From DATAGF01 sp963835685 (GTDB lineage: Bacteria; Actinomycetota; Thermoleophilia; Miltoncostaeales; Miltoncostaeaceae): DNA of 64,000 bases. This document shows positions 25,000-33,130 of this stretch, piece by piece; the stretch's first letter is position 1; the number at the start of each line of letters is the position of its first letter. The stretch is taken from contig CAWIGI010000004.1 in assembly GCA_963835685.1 (NCBI GenBank), forward strand, positions 62,001 through 126,000, read 5' to 3'. Made by a program: the position numbers and the translations under genes. The notes below the pieces were generated by a model. It was not told where the DNA came from and searched no databases. It worked only from the letters and a program-made list of their open reading frames with translations.

Positions 25000-26100
25000 T
25001 CAGGCCGCCCCGGCGACGGCGGCGGCCCGGAACACGCCTCCCAGGCGCGCCATCCCCTCCTCGATCTCCGCGGGGCCGACGCCGCTGTAGGCGAGGCGCA
25101 GGGTGCGCTCGCCGCCCTCCAGCACGCAGTCGGAGCCGCGGACGTAGAGGACGCCCGCCTCCTCGGCCTCGCCGAACAGCGCGTCGGCCGACATCCCCTC
25201 GGGCAGCGTCAGCCAGCAGAAGAAGCCACCGGCCGGCGGGACGCACCGCGTCCCCTCGGGCATGTGCCGCATCCCGGCCATCATCGCGTCGCGGCGCTCG
25301 CGCATGAGCTCGGTGACCCGGGCGACGTTGGCGGGGAGGTGGCCCCCGGTCACGAGCCGGTGGACCGCCGCCTCGGCGAGCAGGGCGGGCGAGATGTAGG
25401 TGCGCGAGGCGGCCGCGGCCAGGCGCCCGGCGACCTCGGGCGGGCAGACCATGTACCCCACCCGCAGGCCCGGAGCGATCGTCTTGGAGAACGAGGACGT
25501 GAAGAGGACCCGGCCGGGCTCGGCGAGCTCGGCGAGCCCCGGCAGCGCCTCGCCCTCGAAGCGCAGCTTGCCGTAGGGGTCGTCCTCGAGGACGAGAACG
25601 CCGAACTCGTCGCAGACCTCCACCAGGGCCCGGCGCTTGTCGGCCGACAGGGTCGCCCCGGAGGGGTTCTGGAAGTTCGGGATCGTGTACAGCAGCCGAG
25701 GGACGCGCCCGGCCGCGCAGGCCTCGCGGAGGGCGTTGACGTCCATGCCGTCGTCCTCGACGGGAACGGGCAGCACCTCCATCCCGTGGAGCCGCAGCTG
25801 CAGGAGGGCGCGGTCGTAGGTGGGCGCCTCGACGGCCACGCGATCGCCGGGCTCGAGCAGGGTCTCCAGGAGGAAGACGAACGCCTGCAGCGACCCGTTC
25901 GTGACGAGGACCTGGTCCGGCGACGCCCCGTGCTCGGCGGCGAGCACCTCGCGCAGGGGCGGGTAGCCGTGGCCGGTGCCGTAGGAGAGCACCCGCACGC
26001 CGTCCTCCGCGAGGGCCACCCGCGCGCACTCGGCGATCAGGTCGCTCGCGAGCGCCTCCGGGCAGGGCGCTCCCCGCGCGAATGAGATCGTCGTCGGCAC
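25000..26100 (-). CDS. PLP-dependent class I/II aminotransferase
   Basis: This 366-residue enzyme is of the fold-type I class related to 2-aminoadipate/MocR-type aminotransferases but without a helix-turn-helix. PLP contacts are VLVTNGSLQAFVFLLETLLE, YTIPNFQNPSGATLS, and the Schiff-base lysine in FTSSFSKTIAPGLRVGYM. The C-terminal PAGGFFCWLTLPEG is also typical. The start is GTG 26100: a TAGACT hexamer lies 7 nt before it on the minus strand and there is no ribosome binding site, so an upstream GTG at 26121 is less likely. The substrate is unknown. Confidence 0.87.
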   Translation of the reverse strand: MPTTISFARGAPCPEALASDLIAECARVALAEDGVRVLSYGTGHGYPPLREVLAAEHGASPDQVLVTNGSLQAFVFLLETLLEPGDRVAVEAPTYDRALLQLRLHGMEVLPVPVEDDGMDVNALREACAAGRVPRLLYTIPNFQNPSGATLSADKRRALVEVCDEFGVLVLEDDPYGKLRFEGEALPGLAELAEPGRVLFTSSFSKTIAPGLRVGYMVCPPEVAGRLAAAASRTYISPALLAEAAVHRLVTGGHLPANVARVTELMRERRDAMMAGMRHMPEGTRCVPPAGGFFCWLTLPEGMSADALFGEAEEAGVLYVRGSDCVLEGGERTLRLAYSGVGPAEIEEGMARLGGVFRAAAVAGAA

Positions 26101-26107
26101 CCCGGCG

Positions 26108-26113
26108 AGTCTA
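26108..26113 (-). promoter_or_regulatory. -10 element of the aminotransferase gene
   Basis: On the minus strand TAGACT is followed by 7 nt and the GTG at 26100. With no ribosome binding site, this is a leaderless signal, and it decides the start codon in favour of 26100. Confidence 0.5.
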
Positions 26114-26155
26114 GAGAACACGGCCGCTCGGGGGGCCGCGGGCGCGAGGGTCCCG

Positions 26156-28114
26156 CTACCTCGCCCGGCGCTGCGCGGCCTTGCGCCGCGCGGCCGCCTG
26201 CGCGGCCTTCTTCTTCAGCACCGACGCCTTGGCGACGCAGAAGTTGCTGATGCCGAGGGGCTTCGGGGTGAAGCGCGTGCCGGTGTAGGGCCAGACCCGC
26301 CAGACGAAGCACGTGCCCGCCGTCATCTTGGCCTTGGGCGCGCGCAGCTGGCGACGGCTCGGGAAGCCCGAGTAGACCTTCCTGACCGTCGGCGCCGCGC
26401 CCTTGCGCTTGCGGACGACCTTGAAGATCTGGACGTTGTAGAGCTTGGTGCCGCGCGGACCCTTGCGCCAGCGCAGGACCGGGCGCCGGGTCGGGAGGGT
26501 CTTGCCGGCCTTGGGGCGCAGCCTGAACGCGTTCTGCGTCGGCAGCAGGAACTCGGGCTCGATGCTGGGGCCGGTCGAGGGCGGCTGGCCCGGCGCGAGC
26601 GGCGTGCTGACCGTGAACGGCTCGGAGGTCGTGGCGGACGCGTTGCCGGCCGCGTCGATCTGGAGCACCTGGAAGCTGTAGGCGCCGTCGGCCAGGCCGG
26701 TGATCGAGACGCTGTTCTGCAGCGAGTCGGTCGGGCCGATGATCAGGGTCCCGCCGGGCCCGATCACCTGCCACCGCGAGAACGCGCCGGGCTCGGTGGC
26801 CCAGCCGAAGGTGATGACGCCCGAGGCCGGGAACGGCGGCCGGACGGTGATCGCGGGCGCGGCGGGCGGCGTGGTGTCGACCACGAAGGCGCGGGTCGCC
26901 TGCGCGCTCTCCTGGCCGAACTCGGTGACCTGGCTGACGCGGAAGGTGTAGTGGCCGTCGGCCAGCGAGCTGGAGGGTCGACTTCGGTCTCGGGCCCGCG
27001 TCCGCTGCGCACCGGGTTCTGGCGGCCCGGGATGGTCAGGTCCCAGAGGTACTCGTCCTGGCCGTGCCCGTCCAGGTGAAGGTGGGCGACTTGAAGCGGA
27101 TCGGCGTGCTCGGCCCGCCCGTGATCGTCGGCGCGGGCGGGATCGGTCGAGTCGATCGTGATCCGGCTGCGGGCGTCGAGCTGCGGGCGTTGCCGGCCTC
27201 GTCGAAGGTGCGGACACGCCACTCGAGCAGGTCCAACTCGGGGAGCGGCGCGGGCCGGAGGTCGGGGTCGCGGCGCTGCCGAGTAGTCGCCGACGCCCCG
27301 GTGTCGTTCACCGGGCGATCGTCTCCCACGTCGCCGTCCTCGGTGACGTTGCGGCAACTCGAGCTCGTAGCGGTCGGGGCCCGAGGTCGCGTCGATTCCC
27401 GGCGTCCAGCTGAACTGCGGCTCCGCGGCGACGAGCGCCGTCGGGGCCGGGCTGCGACGGCTGGCCGCCGCCGGTCGTGGGCTGGGCGGCGAGTCGTACT
27501 TGAACGGCGGCGAGACGGCCGTGCCGGCGTTGCCGGCGACGTCGGTGACGCCGATCGTCGCCGTGAGCGGCGTCGTGTTCGGGGACGCCGTGGGCCCTGC
27601 GTCGGTGCACGGGGGTCCGCGCACGCGCCGGTCGCGAGGCCGGAGGCGTCGTCGCAGCTCGGCGAGTGGACCGTCAGCGAGCGTCGCGAACCAGCCGGCC
27701 GCGTTGGGCGTGCCGGCGACAGCGCGACGCTCGACGCTGGGCGCGGCAGTGTCGACGCGTCGAAGCTGCACGCGGTCGACTCCGCTCGGGCGGGTTCGGG
27801 TGGGGAACGCCGTCAGCGTGCCGGGGCCGTCCGGGAGAGCCGGTCAGCGTCACCGTGCCGCCCCGCGGGAACGCGCCGCCGTCGGCGCAGCTGCGGCCCG
27901 CTCGTCAGTCCAGCGACTGCGTCTCGCCCGCGGTCGCCGTGATCTGGTAGGTCGGCGTCGGGGTGGCGAGGTTCCAGTACGGCGCCGCGGCCCGACGAGC
28001 GCTCGATGGCCGGGGCACGCCAGCGGCCGCCGAGACCACGACGAGCGAGCCCGCGCCGGCCACCGCGCACGCGGCCAGCCACGAGGGCCGTCGTCTTGGG
28101 AGCGGACGCGCCAT
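26156..28114 (-). pseudogene. Secreted Ig/FnIII-repeat protein A, multiply frameshifted
   Basis: The ATG at 28114 opens a signal peptide (WLAACAVAGAGSLVVVSAAA) and a mature start YWNLATPTPTYQITATAGET. Pieces of the same protein then appear in changing frames down to about 26960: GVTDVAGNAGTAVSPPFKYD, FSWTPGIDATSGPDRYELEL, then a long clean C-terminal part. That part has Ig-like repeats (DGHYTFRVSQVTEFGQESAQ, FGWATEPGAFSRWQVIGPGG) and the family C-terminal module (GPRGTKLYNVQIFKVV, AGTCFVWRVWPYTG, PLGISNFCVA) with a basic tail. At least five indels lie between 26960 and 27910. If repaired, it would be about 650 residues. Function is unknown; an extracellular structural or adhesive role is inferred. 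Confidence 0.6.
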
Positions 28115-28219
28115 GCTATGAATGGAATATCCGGCGGTTCGCTCCGGCGCCCCATCCGTTCGGGGGGTCGTTGCTCTTCCGGACGGTCAGGACGCCCGCT
28201 GGGAGCGGGCGATCCTGCG

Positions 28220-30113
28220 TCACCGGCGGTTCGCCGCCCGGCGCCTGGCGTCGGCCCGCGCCTCCTGCCGCAGCCGCTTCTTGCTCGCGATGCAGAAGTT
28301 GCTGACGCCGAGCGGCGTGGCGGTGAAGCGGTCGCCCACGAACGGCCAGATCCGCCAGACGTAGCAGGTGCCGGGGAGGATCTTGACCTTCGGCATCTTG
28401 TAGCGCCGCTTGCTCGGGAAGATCGAGTAGATCTTCTTCACCGAGGGCGTGGCCCGGCCGGCGGTGCGGGTCTTCAGCACGCGGAAGACCTGGAGGTTGT
28501 AGAGCGTGGTGCCGCGCGGCCCGCGGGTCCACCGCAGGATCGGCCGCCGCGTGAGCAGGAGCTTGCCCGCGCGCGGGCGCAGGCGCCCGGCGTTCTGGCG
28601 CGGCAGCACGAGGGGCGGCCGGCGGGTCGTGCCGGGTGCGCCGGAGATCGAGAACGGCTCGAGCGCGGGGGCCGACTCGTTGCCCGCCGCGTCAACCTGG
28701 GTGACGCGGAAGTTGTACGCCCCGTTCCCGAACGGGCCGACGGTCGTGGAGTTCAGGGGGGTGTCGGAGCTCTGGAGCGTCCCGCCGCCCGCGGCGATGA
28801 CCCGCCACCGCGAGTACGCCCCCGGCTCGGTGGTCCAGGAGAAGGAGGGCGTGGTGGTCGACGTCGGGAAGGGCGGCCGCCCGGTGATGACCGGCGCCGC
28901 AGGCGCGGCCGTGTCCACCTGGAAGGAGCGGGTCGCCTCGGCGCCCCTGGCGCCGGGCCCCGTGACCTGGGAGACGGAGAACGTGTAGTCGCCGTCGGGC
29001 AGGGCCGGCAGGGAGACCTGCTTCTGCGGCCCGCTGCCCGAGACGATCGACGTCTCCGTGCCGGCCACGGAGACGTCCCAGGCGTAGGACGGCTGGGTGC
29101 CGTTCCACGTGAAGGTGGGGCCGGCGACGTTGGTCGGCCCGCTCGGGCCGCCGGTGATCGTGGGGGGCCCGGGCACGGTCGAGTCGATCCGGAAGGTGCG
29201 CGTCTGGTTCGTGCTGCCGCCGGCGTTGCCCGCCCTGTCAAAGGTGCGAATCCACCAGCGCAGGTCGATATCCTTGGGGAAGGGCTGGGACCAGAGGCTC
29301 GGGTTGCGGGCCGCGGAATATTGGGCCGCGCCGCTGATGTGGGCACACCGGGCGACGACGCGGTACGGTGCCCGAGATGCGCACCAGCACCTCATAGCGC
29401 TCGAACCCCGAGGTATCGCTGCCGGTTGCCCCGCCCCAGACGAAGGTCGGCTCGGTGGCGACGATCGCTCCGGGGCTCGGGGAGCGCATCGGGCCGGTGT
29501 TCGGTTCGCGCCGTTATAAGTTGAAGAAGCGGCGAAGATCGTGCGCGCTGCGGTTCCCGCGAGGTCGCGCGCGAACCGAGCGTCCGCGTCTGATTCGGCC
29601 CGCGCGTCGATACCTGCTCATCGGCGGGCACGACGCGGGCACGGCCCGGATCCGCCCGTGTCGCTACAGGTCCAATCGATGAGGAGGCTGCGGTACCAGC
29701 CGAAGCCATTCGGGAGTGAGGGGGAGAACGCGACGGACGAGATCGTCGGCGGCGTGCGGTCGACGACGACGGTCGCCGCGCCGTACGGCCCGGCGACCGG
29801 CGGCAGCAGCGGGTCGAGGATGCTTCGCTGGACCGCGCGTACCCGGAAGGTGGTGCTCGGAGTGGAGAGCCCTCTCACGGCAGACTGTCCGAGCTCGAAG
29901 TTTGTGTCGGGCTCGCCGACGAGGCCGCCCTCGTAGTGATCGATCACGTAGCCGAGGTCGGGGATCGACCCGCTCCAGGAGAAGGTCGCCGACAGCGGCG
30001 GTCGTGGGGCTTGGCGGGGTCGATGAGACGCCCGGCGCCGAGGGGTCGGCGGCCGCGGTCGGGACCGCCACGAGCAGGGCCGCGACGGCGAGCATCCGAC
30101 GAGGAGCGGACAT
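28220..30113 (-). pseudogene. Secreted Ig/FnIII-repeat protein B, multiply frameshifted
   Basis: A signal peptide starts at 30113 (MSAPRRMLAVAALLVAVPTA). The reading then moves to another frame near 30010 (SATFSWSGSIPDLGYVIDHY, VVVDRTPPTISSVAFSPSLP) and again between 29700 and 29300. From about 29340 down to 28220 it is clean: WWIRTFDRAGNAGGSTNQTR, Ig-like repeats with PTFTWNGTQPSYAWDVSVAG and FSWTTEPGAYSRWRVIAAGG, and the C-terminal module (GPRGTTLYNLQVFRVL, PGTCYVWRIWPFVG, PLGVSNFCIA). It is a close paralogue of protein A. At least four frame changes are needed, all N-terminal. Repaired length would be about 630. Confidence 0.6.
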
Positions 30114-30243
30114 CGACGGACGGATGGGGAGCGGGCGGCCACGGCGGTGCCGCGAGTCCTATTGCCGCATACGAGCTTTTCGCAGTCTTGACGACTCCCC
30201 GTTCGGCCAGTCCTTCGGCCGTCGATCGGGGGGGCCGGCGGGC

Positions 30244-31512
30244 CTACCTGGGGCGAACGCAGAAGTGGCTCACGCCCAGCGGGCTGGGCAGGGCCCGGGC
30301 GCCGCGGAACGGCCACACCCGCCAGACGTAGCAGGCGCCCCGCGCGAGCGACCTCCTCCGCGGAACGATGAACCGCTGGCGCCTGGGGAACGCCGAGAGC
30401 ACCTTGCGCAGGTTGGCCCCGTTCGCAACCCGGAAGACCTGCACGTTGTAGATGCGCGTGCCCCTGGGCCCGGCGGTCCAGCGGAGCGTCGGGCGCACGG
30501 CGGGCACCGTCGCCCCGACCCTGGGGCTCAGGCGGCCCGTGTGGCGCATCGGCAGGCGGATCCCGGCCGCCAGCCGCGGCAGCACGACGAAGGCGTCGGC
30601 CGCGGGCGGCCCGGCGTTGCCCGCGAGATCGGTCTGGCGCGCCTCGAACACGTACGATCCCGGGCGCAGCGCCGCCGGGGCCACCTGGCCGCCCGGGACG
30701 GAGGCGGGCCCCTGGACGACCGCGCCGCTCGGTCGCAGGACCCGCCAGGTGACGACCGCGCCCCGCTCGAGGCCGGCCCACGTGTAGGAGGGGGTCCTGC
30801 GCGCGTCCGGCCTGGCGGTGGAGCGGCGCAGGGTCAGGGGGCCCGGAGCGGCGGTGTCGATCGAGAAGCCCACGGCCGCGGGCGGGCCCTCGACCCCCAC
30901 CAGGTTCCGCTGGGCGACCCGGAATTGGTAGCTGCCGTCCGGGAGCGGCGCCGGCGCCACCTGCCCGCTCGCGCTCGCGGCCGCGCCGGACTGCACGGGC
31001 GTGCCGTCCGCGTTGAGGATCGACCAGCGCGACGACACGCGCCCGCCGGCCCAGGAGAAGAGCGGGGCGGGGCTGCGCGTGATCGCCGGGGGCGAGCCGG
31101 TGATCGCCGGCGGTCCCGGGGGGGTGGCCACCTGGATGCGGCGGCGGGTGGCGAGGCTCGTGTCGCCCCCGGGCCCGGGGCCGCCCGCCGCGCGCACGAA
31201 CCAGCGCAGCCGCGTGTCGTCGGGGAGCCGGACCGTCGCGGTGGCCGTCGTGGCCGGCGCGGCGACCCGGGCGACCTCGACCGCAACCGCCCCGCCCGGG
31301 AGCTCGACGTAGACCTCGTACCGGTTCGGCGTCGGCAGGAAGGCCCCCTCCCAGCTGAACGTCGGCCGCAGCCCGACCACGGCGTCGTTGACGGGGGAGG
31401 TGGGGTCGAGCGGCAGGCTCGCCGCCGGCGCCGCCAAGGCGAGGCCGCCGACCAAGACGGCCAGCCCGGCCAGCGCCGGGCGGCCCCGTGACCGGGTTCG
31501 GGAGGCGGCCAT
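30244..31512 (-). CDS. Secreted Ig/FnIII-repeat protein C (intact)
   Basis: This is the only undamaged long member of the family (422 residues). Its signal peptide is LAGLAVLVGGLALAAPAASL. Three Ig/FnIII-like repeats follow, each with a strand of the type FSWEGAFLPTPNRYEVYVE, LFSWAGGRVSSRWSILNADG or SYTWAGLERGAVVTWRVLRP and a repeat end such as DGSYQFRVAQRNLVGVEG. The C-terminal module (about 320-422) has GPRGTRIYNVQVFRVANG, ARGACYVWRVWPFRG and PLGVSHFCV, two cysteines probably forming a disulfide. The ATG at 31512 has AGGAT 9 nt upstream. There is no sortase signal or other anchor. It is probably secreted to the cell surface or matrix. Confidence 0.7.
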   Translation of the reverse strand: MAASRTRSRGRPALAGLAVLVGGLALAAPAASLPLDPTSPVNDAVVGLRPTFSWEGAFLPTPNRYEVYVELPGGAVAVEVARVAAPATTATATVRLPDDTRLRWFVRAAGGPGPGGDTSLATRRRIQVATPPGPPAITGSPPAITRSPAPLFSWAGGRVSSRWSILNADGTPVQSGAAASASGQVAPAPLPDGSYQFRVAQRNLVGVEGPPAAVGFSIDTAAPGPLTLRRSTARPDARRTPSYTWAGLERGAVVTWRVLRPSGAVVQGPASVPGGQVAPAALRPGSYVFEARQTDLAGNAGPPAADAFVVLPRLAAGIRLPMRHTGRLSPRVGATVPAVRPTLRWTAGPRGTRIYNVQVFRVANGANLRKVLSAFPRRQRFIVPRRRSLARGACYVWRVWPFRGARALPSPLGVSHFCVRPR

Positions 31513-31624
31513 GGGTTGCGATCCTATGCCCGCCCGCCGGTGGGTGTCTGTAAAGCGGGTTGGTGAGCCTGTAAACAGGCTGTGACCCCGGGGCGCCGCG
31601 CGGCGCCCGGGGGTCACGCCGTGG

Positions 31625-32890
31625 CTATCCGGTGACCGCCGGGCGGGTGCGGCGCTGCACGGCCTGGAAGAACGTGCTCACCCGCGCCCGCACGGGGCGG
31701 ACGCCGGAGGCGGAGACCGTGGCGACGTTGGTGCGGTCGCCCTCCACCGTGATGCTGGCCTGGAGCCAGAGCGTCACGGTGCGGCTCGCGCCGGGCCGGA
31801 GGGTGCCGAGCGACCAGCGGATGCGGCCGTTCTCGACGACGGCGTCGGGGGTCGCGTCGACGAACGACATCCCGCTGGGGATCCGGTCGCGGAGGACGAT
31901 GTCCCGCACGGTGACACGGGTGGGGTTGTGGACCCTGATCCGGTAGCGCACCTTGGCCATCGCCTGCGCGCGCGCGGGCGCCCGCTTGGTGATGCGCAGC
32001 GAGCCGGTGACCTGGGTGACGGACGTCGCGGCCGTCTCCGAGACGCTGACGCTCCCTTGGAGCTCGGAGCCGCCGGCGATCGCGGTGCGCTGGCTGTTGT
32101 CGAGCGGCTGGATCCGGATCGGGATGGCGTCGCCGGCGGTGGTCGCGGCGACCGTCGTCCCCGAGCCGGGGCTCGACACGGTCACGCTCGCCTTGCCGTC
32201 CGGGCCGACCGTGACCGACGTGCTCGAGATGGTCCCGGGCCCGGCGGTCACCGCCAAGGAGACGACCGCGCCGGGCTTCGCCGTGATCGCGATGGTCCCG
32301 GGCTGGCCGGGGCCGCCGGCGGCGCCGACCAGCGACAGGAACGCCGGGACGGCCGTCTGGGCGCGGGCGGTCGCGATGAGCGAGGCGACCGCGGCGTTGG
32401 CGGCGGCGTCGTTGGTCGGGTTGACCGCGCGCAGCTGGCCGCCGATCACCCAGAGCGCGATCTGCGCCGTGGACGCCTGCTGCTGCTTGGCGGGCGTCAC
32501 GGCCCCGGTGGGCGTCTGCGTCTGGAGGATCCATGCCAGGGCACGGTCGTCGGCCGTCACTGCCGTCGCGGGGGTCACGTCGGCGAGCACCGTGCCGGTG
32601 TTGATCGGGATGCCGTTCTGCACGCAGTAGGTGACAACCGGGCGGCCGTCCAGCGCCAGGTTGAACGTGCCGGAGTAGCCCGTGCCCGCCTGCGCCCCGC
32701 TCGGCAGGAAGTACTGGAGGTCTCCGCGCCCGATGTTCGGTGTCCCGGGCTGGTTCCCGATCCACGTCTGCGTCTGGATCACCGCGAGCGCGGACGACGC
32801 CTGGAGCGCGAGGAGCGCGGCGAGCGCGATCAACGCCGCGACGACGAGCCGCGGCACGAGCCGCGGAATGCCGGTCGTAGGGGCCTGCAT
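31625..32890 (-). CDS. Thioester-domain (TED) surface protein with DUF11-like domain
   Basis: This protein has 421 residues. A signal peptide at about 10-36 (LVVAALIALAALLALQASSA) is followed by a thioester domain. The cysteine is C89 in PVVTYCVQNG and the partner glutamine is Q143 in STAQIALWVIGG, matching the Cys and (T/A)Q-x-A-x-W motifs whose side chains cross-link in Gram-positive TED adhesins. Residues ~195-300 look like an Ig-like or invasin-like domain (VTVGPDGKASVTVSSPGSGT) and ~310-421 like DUF11 (VRYRIRVHNPTRVTVRDIVL, VENGRIRWSLGTLRPGASRT). There is no LPXTG. GGAGG lies 8 nt before the ATG. It is divergent from the lysyl oxidase homologue. Covalent adhesion is inferred. Confidence 0.72.
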   Translation of the reverse strand: MQAPTTGIPRLVPRLVVAALIALAALLALQASSALAVIQTQTWIGNQPGTPNIGRGDLQYFLPSGAQAGTGYSGTFNLALDGRPVVTYCVQNGIPINTGTVLADVTPATAVTADDRALAWILQTQTPTGAVTPAKQQQASTAQIALWVIGGQLRAVNPTNDAAANAAVASLIATARAQTAVPAFLSLVGAAGGPGQPGTIAITAKPGAVVSLAVTAGPGTISSTSVTVGPDGKASVTVSSPGSGTTVAATTAGDAIPIRIQPLDNSQRTAIAGGSELQGSVSVSETAATSVTQVTGSLRITKRAPARAQAMAKVRYRIRVHNPTRVTVRDIVLRDRIPSGMSFVDATPDAVVENGRIRWSLGTLRPGASRTVTLWLQASITVEGDRTNVATVSASGVRPVRARVSTFFQAVQRRTRPAVTG

Positions 32891-33094
32891 CGGCGGTACC
32901 TCCGGTGGACGTGAACGTGGGCGCCGGATGGGAAACGCCGCCGACCGCGACGCTCCGTCGTGAGACGCGGGGACTATGCCAGTTCTGGTGAATCGCGGTT
33001 CGCGACGAGGACCCCATTTTTCCCGCATCGTGCGGGGGAGGCACGGTCCCGTCCGATCTGAGGCGGGGGCGTGCGGATCCCCCCCAAACGGGTA

Positions 33095-33124
33095 TTGCCG
33101 ATTTTGGCGCCTTCGTCGCATACT
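33095..33124 (+). promoter_or_regulatory. Promoter of the lysyl oxidase homologue gene
   Basis: TTGCCG (33095-33100), an 18-bp spacer and CATACT (33119-33124) form a sigma-70-like promoter. The GTG at 33131 lies 6 nt after the -10, so the transcript is predicted to be leaderless. This supports 33131 over the earlier GTG at 33071, which lies upstream of this promoter. Confidence 0.55.
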
Positions 33125-33130
33125 GGCGCC

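Noticed and set aside
27500..29524. A 674-residue plus-strand open frame
   Set aside because: It is antisense to Ig-repeat proteins A and B, which have clear repeats and signal peptides. The plus-strand translation is Arg/Gly/Pro-rich without any motif.
32891..33130. A shared operator between the TED and lysyl oxidase genes
   Set aside because: I saw no convincing dyad or direct repeat in this 240-bp gap beyond the promoter already listed.
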